64,000 nucleotides of DNA from Antedon mediterranea (taxonomy: Eukaryota > Echinodermata > Crinoidea > Comatulida > Antedonidae). How positions within the stretch are numbered: position 1 is the first letter of the stretch; each line of letters opens with the position of its first letter. The position numbers and the translations under genes were made by a program. The notes under the pieces were generated by a model. The model was not told the DNA's origin and searched no databases. It saw only the letters and a program-made list of their open reading frames with translations. Shown one piece after another: positions 41,386 through 54,555 of this stretch. The stretch is taken from the NCBI RefSeq assembly GCF_964355755.1, contig NC_092675.1, forward strand, positions 11,361,312 through 11,425,311. Direction: 5' to 3'.

Positions 41386-42665
41386 CTAGATTTGAACTCG
41401 TCACTATGGACGAGTTAGGTTATCCGCCGCGCAAACTCCACGTGCACGTCATACGGTAGTATATTGCGCACAGAAAAAAGATTATGCTATTGTGTCTGAA
41501 GAAAATAAAATTATATTAGTGTGCTCTCTATTTTGTATACATTGTTTATATACAGTATTCACTCAGTGCAGTTTTGGTGAAAATTATGGGACCCGCCTTT
41601 TATTCCATTTTTTAACATCATAACGTCATCAAAATGAAACACGTAGATATATCAATTTTGGAAGAAAATTATGTGAGCAACAACATATTAACGTGTTGAA
41701 GAAATTTGGATACGTAGAATATGGATGCGCGCTCTTAAATGTCATGAACTATGACGCAAAATATGAAAATACGACTTTTATAATTAAACTGGCCATATAA
41801 TGACGTCACAACATCCGATTCGCAAAAATGTCCACATGAATTCATATCTACAGTTCAACAGCTTCCCGAAAACGTTTAATCATGAGTATCACTTTTCATT
41901 CTGAAGAGCTATAACATATTGAAATTTACTGTAATGATGAAAATAGGTGACCCAAGTAATGCACGATTTTGAACATGATGACGTCATCAAAATTTTTAAA
42001 AATGGTAAATCATGCGAAAGATAATTGACTGACCTAAACAATATCAAAATCTGAGGTGGGGGATGGAATACGGATAAGTGAAGATGCGCTCTATATCAAA
42101 TGTGATGAGCTATGAGGAAGAGACAAAAATCCTATATTTTATATTCGAGTGGCCATATGATGACGTCACAATGTCCGGTTATCCATATTGATGCATGATC
42201 CGATATCTACAACTCATCATCTTCCAAAATAGGATAAATAAAAATAACTTTGACCCTTTATTTTAGAAACTATGACTGTAAAAAGGCAAAATCAAAACGC
42301 ACGCGAATTGTCCAATTCGAAGTGTTCGTATGATGTGATTTTAAGTCGAAATTGTTTAAAAATTGGTAAAATTACTAGAAAAGGCTGGAAAAACACAATT
42401 CACGCTACGTCCGCACCGAGTGCGAAAACATTTGCGCTGGCGTTGAAATTTTGATATACTTAAAATGACATGAAACGCTTATATAGTAGATTAGAAATTT
42501 ATTTTTGCACTTTAAAATTTGAAACGCACGTTCGCGTGTAACTTTCTCTAGCACATGATATATATTAAAAATTTTGCTAAGTTTCAATTTAAAATGTTAT
42601 TTGGTTTACGACCTATGTTAAATACGCTAAATTCGTAAAATCGCACGTAAATCACTTTGAAATTA
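41386..42665 (-). mobile_element. Inverted, 5'-truncated copy of the GTTATCC/CTAG repeat family
   Basis: Read on the minus strand it ends GCGGATAACCTAACTCGTCC, then the hairpin, then TCAAATCTAG, exactly like the unit ending at 53024. Family landmarks are present: CAGTGTAGAATAGGTG-like and GGCCATATAATGACGTCAC at about 41790, and GGCCATATGATGACGTCAC at about 42150. CCAGCCTTTTCTAG and an ACGCG..GCGTG block also occur. The 5' hairpin is not found, so the far end is approximate. Confidence 0.78.
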
Positions 42666-44055
42666 GACGCAAGGCAAACTTAAGCATGAACAAACGAAGA
42701 ATAACAGTACCTTGTCTATTACTGTATTATTATTCACAAGAAGTAGACAACGATGAGTATCTAGATCAGGATTAGGGCCTACACGTTGTAGCTACACTAC
42801 ACTTAAGATTAGCCTGGATTATAGTCACGTGATATGCAAATCAAATTGTTTCAAACTTGTCTCCATTAATTCATGTAAAGTATAGGAGCAACAAAATACT
42901 TTCATGTTTTTCTTATATTTAAACAAATGTAATTACACATTAATTTACAGTGAAATATCGACGTGCACAGCGTACAGAAGTACTTGCGTCAAAGAATATT
43001 GCGCGCGCGTGCGCTAGTACATTATAACGTTCGATTGATTGATTTTGGAACAAAACATCCCATAACTACGTCCCATTTAATAACAATTATGTAATATTTT
43101 CAATTCATAGAGCATGCTTTGATGTCAAAATAAAATAATAAAGTTTCGTGGATATATTTGTTAATATACTGTTACTGAAAAGGGTATGAACAATTATTTA
43201 AATAATAAAGGCAAATTATTACAAATGAAATTATGAACAAGTCTACGAGTCTCTGAATGTTAATAACGTTGGCGGCGCAGTTTGTGTAAAAAACACACAG
43301 AAAGCCATTGTACTTAAAGAGAGGTGAATTTGTGTGTTTTTTGTATTGGTTCATACTTTGATGTATCCTAACTTCCATGTAGGCCCTAGCATTTATTTTT
43401 TTGTTATTATAAAATATATATATATATATTTTAACAAATCAATACCATTAATAAAATTAATTACTAAAATGAAAACGGAATCTAAGCGTTACTTCATAGA
43501 CAACAAAATCTAAAAATAGTGCATGAACTATAATAGGAAAACGCTATACAAAAGAGACGCGCGCGCCCTCATCGTGCGAATTCTTTGACACAAAAATGGC
43601 TTCTAATTTTCAATGTCGGCCATATAATCTACAGCGCCCGCCCTCATCATGACAACATAAACAATTTTAAATTCTTTTTCGGCAAAAAAAAGAAAAGGCT
43701 AGGCCTAGCCTAGGCCTAGAGCGTAGTAAATTGAGTAATATAAGTTCTGAGGTGTGTATATTTTGCTTCTTTTATCTAGGATAATTAATAAATATTCTAG
43801 GCCTAGGCGTAGGCCTATATATAGGCTAAGTAAGTACTACTGTAGCGTATGTAGTTTGCTGAGTTAAAAGAGAAAAGGTAAGGCTAAAGCCTAGCTAGGG
43901 CCTCTAGGCCTAGGCCTAGGCCTACTAGGCCTAAAAATGTGGACCTGGCCCTAGGCTCCTAGGCCTACTCTACCTAGCTTAGGTCCAGGGTAGATGTACC
44001 AGACCTCGGCAGGTTACAGGGGAATTCGTTATTTTTGGTGTATTTTTTAAAACCA
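42666..44055. other. Intergenic sequence with no recognised gene
   Basis: It contains a short (TA)n near 43417-43432 and dense AGGCCTA/CTAGGCC runs at 43700-43970. No exon recognised. Confidence 0.5.
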
Positions 44056-45532
44056 GTGTTATGCGCGATTTGAACGATTTGCGCAATTTGAAATTGGGCA
44101 AAAAAAATCTTTGCGCAATTTGAATTGAAACATGTGTTTCAAATTGCGCAAGCAACGTATTAAATTGCGCAAGTAATCTGCAAATTGCGCAAGGTTTTTC
44201 GACAGATTGTGAAATCATGCACACCCATATTTTTATAGTAATTTCTAAGAATGATTCAAAATTAAAGATAAATATCGCATTTCCTTATTTTTGTAGTGCA
44301 AATATTGTTATAAGTTAGCATACCGTCGAAGAACCGACGAAGGAAAACGAAGCGGTGGTGTTCCACCAGGCGGGCGCGGCGCGGGCGGCCGGCTATAGCC
44401 TACTACTCTAGCCTAGCTAGGGTCTGGACTACTGATACTGACTAGGTTACATGGCCTAGCTTAAACTAATATTAAAAACTTAAAAAGTGAGTATTAAACA
44501 TTATCTTCATTGAAATGGTCTTATTTATACCGTACTGACGCGGGTATAAGCCCACCCCCCTCGAACATGAAATCACGTCAAGTTTGGGGGGTGGGCTTAT
44601 ACCCGAGGATCCAAAAATGCAGATCGTCAAAAACAGCACATGTACACTGTGTATTCCACCATGCGAGCGAGCGCCCTCACGTGTAAGACGTTTCCTCGAG
44701 GTGTAGACGTTACACGAGGTGTAGAGTGTCGGAAAATTAAGTTTATAGTTCGTGTAATTTATCGTAGAATATCTTATTTTAAACATCAATTTAACAAGAA
44801 TTTATCAAGCAGAAAAGCAAGTATACAATGTTCGTTAAATAGAAATGTACCAAAGAAATTTAATAAGCTTGTTTATGGCAGCCGATACGAAATAGTGGTT
44901 TTCCGTTTTGGCGACTTGTAGCGTCGTGTGTGAAGCGATCTTCGACCGCGATGGAGTGTAAACAAAACAGGACCGCTAGGCCTCATATGGCCTAGCGTAT
45001 ATTAGCCTAGCTTGGTTATGATCAAAGGTAGGTGTATTCGGTGTATGGACGTCGCCAAATACAAAATAATGTATTACGACACACACTGTAGATCTTCGAA
45101 TTAATGGGTGGGCTTATACCCGAGTGCCTCATTTTTCATGAAAATTAGTCAAAAGTCGGGGGTGGGCTTATACCCGAGTATGGGCTTATACCCGCGTCAG
45201 TACGGTAATAAAATACTAAATTTTAAACTCCTCTGCCTAGGCCTAGCCATGTATGGGAAAATTTACAGTTCGTTTTCAAATTGCGCAAAGGTGTCATATT
45301 GCGCAAGAACTATCTTGCGCAATTTACAAATTGTGCAGCGCAATTTAAAATTGCGCAAAGATTTTCTTGCGCAATTTGAAATTGCGCAAGTTGATTGCGC
45401 AATTTAAAATTGCGCAAAAAAATCCTTGCGCAATTTTAAATTGCGCAAGAATTCTTTGCGCAATTTCAAATTGCGCAAGGATTTTTTTGCGCAATTTCAA
45501 ATTGCGCAAATCGTTCAAATCGCGCATAACAC
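44056..45532. mobile_element. 1.5-kb foldback element built of TTGCGCAA motifs
   Basis: The ends are GTGTTATGCGCGATTTGAAC and the near-exact inverse. Both arms (44056-44210 and 45265-45532) are arrays of TTGCGCAATTTGAAATTGCG-type units, each itself palindromic. A pogo-like MITE is inserted between the arms (44530-45205). The target duplication is not clear. Confidence 0.75.
44530..45205. mobile_element. pogo/Tigger-like MITE
   Basis: The ends are CCGTACTGACGCGGGTATAA and the exact inverse, flanked by TA at 44528-44529 and 45206-45207. Inside the ends, GGGTATAAGCCCACCCCC blocks repeat in inverted order. TA duplication plus this TATAAGCCCA signature is typical of pogo/Tigger-type Tc1-mariner MITEs. 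No transposase is present; the AT-rich core shares about 200 bp with 63610-63830. Confidence 0.75.
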
Positions 45533-45540
45533 CAGCACAA

Positions 45541-46416
45541 AATATTTTGGCGCTAGTTCCTATTCGCACCTGTCGTTTATTTCGACTCAAAATTGGTTAA
45601 GTAACTTTATTGAGAGTACCACACCTTAGAATTAGGCCTAAAAATACTTTTACGAAGAAGATCACACAAAAATTAAGAAAATAAATCCTTTAAATTGATG
45701 AATTTACAGACGTGTTTCTCGCGCATCGGTTCGTGAATTTCGCATACTCCATGTTTAATGTTGTTGTTTCTATGGAGCGCCAAAAGAGCAATCATAAAAT
45801 CAGCTAAAAACTCAGTATAATGCGTATATTTAATGCATTTATTGGTGAAAATTACGTTAAATTTTATCATATTTTGTCAATGTCAATGCAACAAAAATAT
45901 TACTGTTGATACTGAACTGTACATGGTTTTTGCAGGAACTTTTAGGAATGAAAATCAACAAATTCATCATCATATTACATGTACTGTAGGGGTATACCTG
46001 ATCTAAATAGTATTCCTCTTAGTCTTACTCTTAACTTAGGCCTATTCGAAAACAGCACATTACAGCATTTTTATTGACAAAATATATTAAAATTAAACGT
46101 GTATTTCAATTATAAATACATTAAAAGAAGACGCATTCCACCGAGTTTTTAACCATCTATTGTTATTGCTCTTTTGGCGCTCCATAGATTCGAAAATATT
46201 GAACTTCGAGTATGCTAAATTCGCGAACGGTATGTGAGAAACATGTCTGTAAAATCAATTTATTTGTTACTTTTTATTGATTGTGATTCTTCTTCATAAA
46301 AGTACTTATGAGGCCCAATTTTAAGGTGTGGTATTCACAATAAGTTACTTAACATTTTGGGGTCAAAAGGAAGTCGAAATTCAAACAGGTGCGAAACGGA
46401 ACTAGCGCCAATATTT
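45541..46416. mobile_element. ~0.9-kb element with ~270-bp inverted arms
   Basis: The left end AATATTTTGGCGCTAGTTCC and right end GGAACTAGCGCCAATATT are inverse. The arms match on through GCACCTGT, TTCGACT, TTAAGTAAC and GTGGAGCGCCAAAAGAGCAAT-like blocks up to 45800/46150. There is no coding potential. Confidence 0.7.
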
Positions 46417-46449
46417 TTTGGTAGAGTTTTTACTATTCATATACGCCAT

Positions 46450-47114
46450 GGCTAAAGATACGGTACCGTATCCTAACTTCCGTTTACTAAAGGAATTATA
46501 ATTAAATGTTGAAAATTGTGTTGTCTAGTTTATTCGTCCATAGTTACTATGAGGGTTTTATATTTATTCCAAATGGACTAGTTAGGCCTATATTTTTTTT
46601 ATTAAACTTTGTTTACCGATGGTGACCATAAACAACAAGCAAATGCGGACAATAAAGGGGCCCTCAAATACTATGATTTAGACAGTAGCCCCAGGGCTGA
46701 GTGACAGAAATCAGCGCACACGCAGCAGCTGGCCCCAGCCTGGCACCGCTTTCTACACAAACAAACTCATATAATGAGGATAGTACATAGTAAGTAGGCC
46801 TAGGCCTCTTTTGAAACGGTTTTCTCTATTCTAGAATCAAAATCAACATGTTTTGGCTTTTCAATAATAACAGATGTAGGCTATACATTTAGTTTTTGTC
46901 ACACACGACGGCGATAATAGCGATAAATGAAGCATTAAGAAAATGTTAAGCGGTTGATCACTGTTTTCGCGATATGAAAAAAAATCCATATAAAAAAGTC
47001 CTTATACGATGACGTCACACACGTACCAGCACTCCATTGGCTGATTATGACGTAATGCAATTTTACCGTACCTTTAGCAAATGGAAGTTAGGACACGGTA
47101 CCGTATCTTTAGCC
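46450..47114. mobile_element. ~0.67-kb inverted-repeat element (GGTACC ends)
   Basis: The left end is GGCTAAAGATACGGTACCGT and the right end is its inverse. The match continues through CCTAACTTCC and CTAAAGG. Non-coding MITE; superfamily unknown. Confidence 0.72.
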
Positions 47115-48403
47115 ACGGCGATTTATATAAGTAGTAAATACAGTGTGAATTATCAAATAAATATTTATAATTAACAAACAATAATAAAAAATGTGATTTT
47201 TATTTATGTACCTAACCTTGGCATGTGTGTGCCAATCCTCGGCATACGCTGCCCAAGCAAGCCCTGAAATTATGTGCGAGCGTTTGCGCAATCGATCGTC
47301 GATGAAATAGCAGGCCTAACTTGGCTAGGCCTAGCCATGGCCAGATGTGAAATAAATGAGTCAAAAAACAGCGATATTAACTTTATTTTACCAACAATTA
47401 TATTTTGAATAAAATTTAATAAACAACATTGCAAACAATTTCATTTAATTAGTTCTGTTAGGTGCCGAAGTCTGGCACATATCATTAATTATCAACACCC
47501 CTCATAAACCCTATAAATTTTCATTGGTTTGAAAATGGAATATTCTGGAATGCTGCTACAATACAGTAGGAGCCTATTTCAATCTCAGACATGTCCCTCG
47601 TATGTTATTTTTCCTATCCTGGAATTTTAAATGGAACAGTCACATGTTAGCTGATTGATCTATTTTGCTGACATTTTCAGGTTTCAATGTTTATGGCTAC
47701 TGGCAGACATGTTTCGCTGTTGTCTAGTAAACGATCGGTGGTTTATATTTACCACCTATAAATAAAGTATATTATACTTTAAAATAAAAAAAAAAATCAA
47801 TTAATTATTTATAACTATAATATAAACAAAACCTGCCGAGGTTTGGCACATTCCCTATGTCTGGTACATCTACCCTACTAGATAGAGGGCTTACTTATTA
47901 TATCCGGGCTGTTGCTACAACACTCCAGTACTAACTAGGCCTCAGTAGGTAGGCGAGTTAGTAGACTAGGCTAATAGTAGAGGGAACAGACAATCGGGTC
48001 CATTGTAAGACGATCAGGCCCAAAGTGCGAGATGATTTTGCCCAACAAGGTTTTAAGACGATCGGAACCAGAAACGATCAGGCCCAGACGATCGGGCCCA
48101 ACAGGTAAGACGATCGGGTATATTTTATTTTGGTCGCAATAAAACCAACTTTTGGAATTTTTTATGGCGCGCGCCACTCTTTAATAGTTCAATTTTTATC
48201 ATAGCGATCATGGTTTTTAAATATATTGGGTTTTATTGCGTTTATTTGTATTTGACTCGCGCACTAAATACATGTTCGTGATCACTATACATTTCGTAAT
48301 CGTTTTTATATTAGGTATGCCTACTGTAGATTATTTATTTTACTGTTTTTATTTTTTCTGTTTTATTTTACTATTTTACTGACGATGAGTATTAATGCTA
48401 ATT
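47115..48403. other. Intergenic sequence with short GACGATCGGGCCC repeats
   Basis: 47985-48120 has five or six irregular copies of GACGATCGGGCCCA/ACGATCAGGCCCA. No gene recognised elsewhere. Confidence 0.5.
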
Positions 48404-48640
48404 AGTTATCCGCTTGGTATACCAAGCGGATAACTCCTTGTTATTGTATGAGATCAACAGTTTTTTTCTGTATTATTAGTTATCCGCTTAGTAGCGGATA
48501 ACTCCTTGTAATCGTCCTGTTACTTTTTTTTTAGTTATCCGCATTCAGCGGATAACTCCTTGTAACTGTCCTGTTACTTTTTTTAGTTATCCGCATTTAG
48601 CGGATAACTCCTTGTAACTGTCCTGTGTCTTTTTTGGCAT
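48404..48640 (+). repeat. Four tandem 5'-end hairpins of the array
   Basis: Four copies of AGTTATCCGC-loop-GCGGATAACTCCTTGTAA follow each other at about 48404, 48477, 48532 and 48585. The first (48404-48435) is a perfect 32-bp palindrome. The stem is constant while the loops differ (TTGGTATACCAA, TTAGTA, ATTCA, ATTTA). Confidence 0.88.
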
Positions 48641-50153
48641 TATTCTTCAGTCTTTCTCCCTCACTTTTTGTGCAGAGCGTATCTCTAAAATGGGTAAACA
48701 TAACATTTCATAACTTTGTCAACATATGGGCATTTACGTGAAGTTGTGCACCTCCTATTTTTGAATGACGTCATAGTTACGCAACGTGACTTACGCGTGA
48801 TTTTATGATTTTTTAAAATTGATCATAGATTTAAAACCAAGCGTAATTTTGTTTTTACACTTTGTGAAAATTTAAGTCATATCAAGGGCAAACTTTTTGT
48901 GCACAAAAAATGGCATGTTTTACAAGAAGTTACGCGCGCACGCGCGTTTGAAATTTTAAAATGCGAAAAATCAATTTCTAATCAACTTTCTACGCGTTTC
49001 ATGTCATTTTAAGCATGTCAAAAATTCCCACGCGTGCGCAAATTTTTACGTGTGCGGTGCGCACGTAGCATTAAAGACATACTTTTTTTGCGTGATTTAT
49101 GTTTTTCCAGCCTTTTCTAGTAATTTTACCAACTTTTCCAACAATTTCGACTTAAAATTACATCATACGAGCACGTCCAATTGGATAATTTGTGCGCGTT
49201 TTTGATCAATAAGTTCAAAAAATCGTCAAAATTATGCCTTTTTTTAAACAGGCATAGTTTCTAAACTAAACGGTGAAAGTTATTTTTATTACGTATTCTG
49301 GAAGTTGATGAGTTGTAGATATCGGATCAAACATTAATGTGGCTATCCGGACATTGTGACGTCATCGTATGGCCACACGAATGTAAAATATGGGATTTCT
49401 GTCTCTTTCGTTTTTGCTCATCACATTCAATGGAGCGCATCTCCACTTATCCGTTTTTCATTTTCTCCGAGATTTTAATAGTGTCTAGGTCAATCAACTA
49501 TCTTTCGTATGAGTTAAAAATATTATAATTTTTATGACGTCATCATATCTAAAAATGTAAATCATATTTTCACGTATTTTCATCTTTACAGTAAATTTTA
49601 ATCCGTTATAGCTCGTAAGAATAAAATGTGATAATTAAAGATTAAAATGTTTTCTGGAAGCTATTGGATTGTAGATATGAAATCATGTGAACATTTTGCC
49701 AATCGGATGTTGTGACGTCATTATATGGCCAGTTAAATAAAAACAGTCGTATTTTCATCTTTTGCGTCATAGTTCATTACATTTAAAAGAGCGCGCATCA
49801 ATATTTCACGTATTCAAATTTCTTCTACACGTTAATATGTTGTTACTGAGATAATTTCCTCCCGAAATTGCTATCTTAGTGTTTCATTTTGATACCGTAA
49901 CCATGTTAAAAATTTGAATAAATTGCGGGTTACGTAATTTCACCTATTCTACACTGTATGTAATATGTATACAGATTATACTGTATTTACTATATGACAC
50001 AAAATAGACTGAATTCAGCACTAACAACGTATGATATTCTTCAGTTCAGGTCATAATCTTTATCTGCTGTGTGCAATATTCCAACGTATGACGTGCACGT
50101 GGCGTTTGTCGTGCGGATAACTAACTCGTCAAAGTGACGAGTTTCATGTCTAG
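48404..50153 (+). repeat. Array unit 1
   Basis: It includes the four-hairpin 5' end and has the full internal order: CACCTCCTATTTTTGAATGACGTC, then GCGCACGCGCG, then CCAGCCTTTTCTAG. GGACATTGTGACGTCATCG and GGATGTTGTGACGTCATTAT follow, then the CTAG end at 50150-50153. Confidence 0.8.
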
Positions 50154-50255
50154 TTTTTTAGTTATCCGCTTAGTAGCGGATAACTCCTTGTAATCGTCCT
50201 GTTACTTTTTTTTGGTTATCCGCACTTGGCGGATAACCTCTTGTTATTGTCAGGA

Positions 50256-50290
<35 letters not shown>

Positions 50291-51883
50291 CTTTTTAGTT
50301 ATCCGCATTCAGCGGATAACTCCTTGTAACTGTCCTGTGTCTTTTTTTTTTTTTTCATTATTCTTCAGTCTTTCTCCCTCACTTTTTGTGCAGAGCGTAT
50401 CTCTAAAATGGGTAAACATAACATTTCATAACTTTGTCAACATATGGACATTTACGTGAAGTTGTGCACCTCCTATTTTTGAATGACGTCAGTGTTGCGC
50501 AACATGACTTACGCGCGTTTATATGAATTTACAGATAATAACATAGATCGAAAACCATATAACAATTTAAATTGAAACTTTGCAAAAGTTTAATTTATAT
50601 CAGGCGCTAACTTTCTGTTGAGAAAAAGTTGTGTGTTTTACACAAAGTTACGCGCGCACGCGCATTTAAAATTTCAAAATGCGCAAAATTAATTTCTAAT
50701 CAACTTTCTACGCGTTTCATGTCATTTTAAGCATGTAAAAAATTCCCACGCATGCGCAAATTTTTACGTGTGCGGTGCGCACGTAGCATTAAAAACATAT
50801 ATTTTTCGCGTGATTTATGTTTTTCCAGCCTTTTCTAGTAATTTTACCAACTTTTAAACAATTTCGACTTAAAGTTACGTCATACGAGCACGTCGAATTG
50901 GACAATTTGCGCACGTTTTTGATGAAAAAGTACAAAAATTTGTCAAAATTATGCCTTTTTTTAAACAATCGTAATTTCTAAACTACACGGTCAACTTTTT
51001 GTGGATGACATATTCTGGAAGTTGATGAGTTGTAGATATCGGATCATGTATTAATATGGCTAACCGGACATTTTAACGTCATCGTATGGCCACACGAATA
51101 TAAAATTGAGGATTTTTGTATCTTTCGTCATAGCTCATCACATTTAATAGAGCGCATCTCCACTTATACATTTTCCATTTTCACCCCGATTTTGATATTG
51201 TCTAGGTCAATCAACTATCTTTCGCATGAGTTAAAAATATTTTAATTGTTTTGACGTCATCGTGCCTAAAAATTTAAATTACATGTGGCATTAATTTCAT
51301 CTTTACAGTAAATTTTAATCTGTTATAGCTCGTAAGAATAAAATGTGATAATCACGATTAAAACGTTTTCTGGAAGCTATTGGATTGTAGATACGAAATC
51401 ATGTAAAAAAATTTTCAATCGGATGTTGTGACGTCATCATATGGCCCGTTAAATAAAAAAAGTCGTATTTTCATATTTTGCGTCATAGTTCATCACATTT
51501 AAAAGGGTGCGCATCTATATTTTACGTATTCAAATTTCTTCTACACGTTAATATGTTGTTCCTAAGATAATTTCCTTCTGAAATTGCTATCGAAGTGTTT
51601 CATTTTGATACCGTCGCCATGTTAAAAATTGGAATAAATGGCGGGTCCCGTAATTTCACCTATTCTACACTGTATGTAATATGTATACAGATTATACTGT
51701 TTGCATGTATACTATATGACACAAAATTGACAGAATTCAGCACTAACAGCATATCATATTCTTCAGTTCTTGTCATAATGCCATAATCTTTATCTGTGTG
51801 CAATATTCCAACGTATGACGTGCACGTGGCGTTTGTCGTTGTGCGGATAACTAACTCGTCAAAGTGACGAGTTTCATGTCTAG
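50154..51883 (+). repeat. Array unit 2
   Basis: It starts with three hairpins (AGTTATCCGC, GGTTATCCGC and AGTTATCCGC stems) around a 33-base poly-T. The remainder parallels unit 1 and ends CTAG at 51880-51883. Confidence 0.8.
50258..50290 (+). repeat. Poly-T tract
   Basis: Thirty-three T in a row between two hairpin copies. Its length may be affected by assembly. Confidence 0.8.
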
Positions 51884-53024
51884 TTTATTCTTCTTTCTTT
51901 CCCAGAATTTTGTTGCGCGTATATCTCTAAATCTTCTCAACATAACATTTTGTAACTTTATCAGAAGATTGATCTCTATCTGAATATGTCGTAATAAGGT
52001 TTTCGGTACCGTTTGAGTTGCGCAGCGTAAGTTACGCGCGATTTTATGAATTTCGCGTATTTAATTTAGATCGAAAACTATTAAACCATTTAAATTGAAA
52101 CTTGGCAAAAGTTTAATTTATATCATGCGCTAACTTTCTATGGAGAGAAAATGGCATGTTTCAAAGAAAGTTACGCGCGCACGCGCGTTTAAAATTTCAA
52201 AATGGGAAAAATCAATTTCTAATCAACTTTCTACGCGTTTCATGTCATTTTGAGCATTTCAAAAATTCCCACGCGTGCGCAATTTTTTTACGCGCACGTG
52301 CGCACGTAGCGCAAAAACATCATTTTTTTGCTTGATTTTTGTTTTTCCTGTCTTTTTTAGAAAATTTACCAACTTTCAAACAATTTCGACTTAAAATCAC
52401 GTCATACGAGCACGTAGAATTAAACAATTTACGCGCATTTTTGATGAAAAAGTTCAAAAATTTGTCAAAATTATGCCTTTTTTTAAACAATCATAGATTC
52501 TAAACTACGTGGTGAACTTTTTTATAATTACATATTCTGTTAGTAGATTAGTTGCAGATATCAAATCATGCATCAATATGGCTAACCGGACATTGTGACG
52601 TCATCGTATGACCACTCGAATATAAAATAAATGATTTTTGTCTCTTTCCTCGTAGCTCGTCACATTTAATATAGCGCATCTCCACTTATTTGTATTCCAT
52701 TTCCCCCCATTTTTTTATGTTGTCTAGCTCTATCAATTATCTTTCGGACGATTCACCATTTTCAAAATTGTGATGACGTCATCATGTTCAAAAGCGTCAA
52801 TAACTTTGGTCACTTATTTTCACCTATTCTGCACTGTATGTAGTACGTATACAGTATATAGTGTATACCGTATATACTCAGACGTGACGAAAAATAGAGA
52901 GCGCACTGAAATTGTTTCAATGACTTAATCGTTTTTCTGCGCGCAATATTTTAACGTATGACGTGCGCGTGGCCTTTGCGCTGCGGATAACCTAACTCGT
53001 CCGTAGTGACGAGTTCAAATCTAG
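51884..53024 (+). repeat. Array unit 3 (short form)
   Basis: About 1.14 kb. It lacks the second internal sub-repeat and the 5' hairpin, and ends with TCAAATCTAG rather than TCATGTCTAG. In both respects it resembles the inverted copy at 41386-42665 and the ending of the copy at 61042-62520. Confidence 0.78.
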
Positions 53025-54555
53025 TTTTTCTTATTTCTTTCTCCCCCATTTTTGTGTCTCACGTATCTCAAAAACTTCTAAACATAACATTTCATAACTT
53101 TGTCAACATATGGGCATATACGTGAAGTTGTGCACCTCCTATTTTTGAATGACGTCAGAGTTGCGCAACGTGACTTACGCGCGATTTTATGATTTTTTAT
53201 GATTGACCATAGATTAAAAACCAAACGTAATTTTGTTTTGACACTTTGTGAAAATTTAAGTCATATCAAGTGCAAATTTTCTATGGATTAAAAATGGCAT
53301 GTTTTACAAGAAGTTACGCGCACACGCGCATTTAAAATTTCAAAATGCGCAAAATTAATTTCTAATCAACTTTCTACGCTGATCATGACATTTTAAGCAT
53401 GTCAAAAATTCCCACGCGCGCGAAAAAATTTACGCGTAAGGGGCGCACGGAGTATGAAAACCATGTTTTTTTTCTGGAATTTTGAGTGTCCAGCCTTTCG
53501 TAGTCATTTTAAACAAGATTGACATCATTTCAAGTTAAAATGACGTCATACGTACACGTTGATTTAGACCATTTGCATGCGTTTTAGTTGCAAAAGTGAC
53601 AAAATATTGTCAAAATTATGCCTATTTTGAATCTATTATAGCTCGTCAGGATCAAAGGTGACCCCAATTTGTTTTAACTTATTATGCAAGAAGATAAATT
53701 GTAGATATAAATTCATGCAGAATTTTTACCTCTCGGAAGTTATGACGTCATCGTATGGCCACACGAATGTAAAATATAGGATTTTTGTATCTTTCGTCAT
53801 AGCGCATCTCATTTAATAGAGCGCCTCTCCACTTATACGTATTCCATTTTAACCCAGATTTTGACATTTTCTAGGTCAATCTACTATTTTACGCATGAGT
53901 AAATTTTTTTTAAATTTTTATGACGTCATCATGTCTAAAAATGTAAATAACGTGGGTCACTTATATTTATCTTTACAGTAAATTTTAATCTGTTATAGCT
54001 CATCAGAATAAAATGTGATAATCACGATTAAAACGTTTTCTGGAAGCTATTGGATTGTAGATACGAATTCATGTAAACATTTTGCCAATCGGATGTTGTG
54101 ACGTCATCATATGGCCAGTTGAATAAAAAAAGACGTATTTTCATATTTTGCGTAATAGTTCATCACATTTAAAAGGGTACGCATCTATATTTTACGTATT
54201 CAAATTTCTTCTACACGTTAATATGTTGTTCCTGAGATAATTTCCTTCTGAAATTGCTATCCAAGTGTTTCATTTTGATACCGTCGCCATGTTAAAAATT
54301 GGAATAAATGGCGGGTCCCGTAATTTCACCTATTCTACACTGTATGTAATATGTATACAGATTTTACTGTTTGCATGTATATACTATATGACACAAAATT
54401 GACAGAATTCAGCACTAACAGCATATCATATTCTTCAGTTCTTGTCATAATGCCATAATCTTTATCTGTGTGCAATATTCCAACGTATGACGTGCACGTG
54501 GCGTTTGTCGTGGTGCGGATAACTAACTCGTCAATGTGACGAGTTTCATGTCTAG
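53025..54555 (+). repeat. Array unit 4
   Basis: 1.53 kb, nearly identical to unit 6 throughout. It begins TTTTTCTTATTTCTTTCTCC and ends CTAG. Confidence 0.82.

Noticed and set aside
43417-43434. (TA)n run near 43.4 kb as an origin or promoter.
   Set aside because: Short simple repeat with no associated signals.
45345-45629. ORFs rich in NFKLRK / QFEIAQ repeats.
   Set aside because: Produced by the TTGCGCAA tandem units of the foldback element, on both strands.
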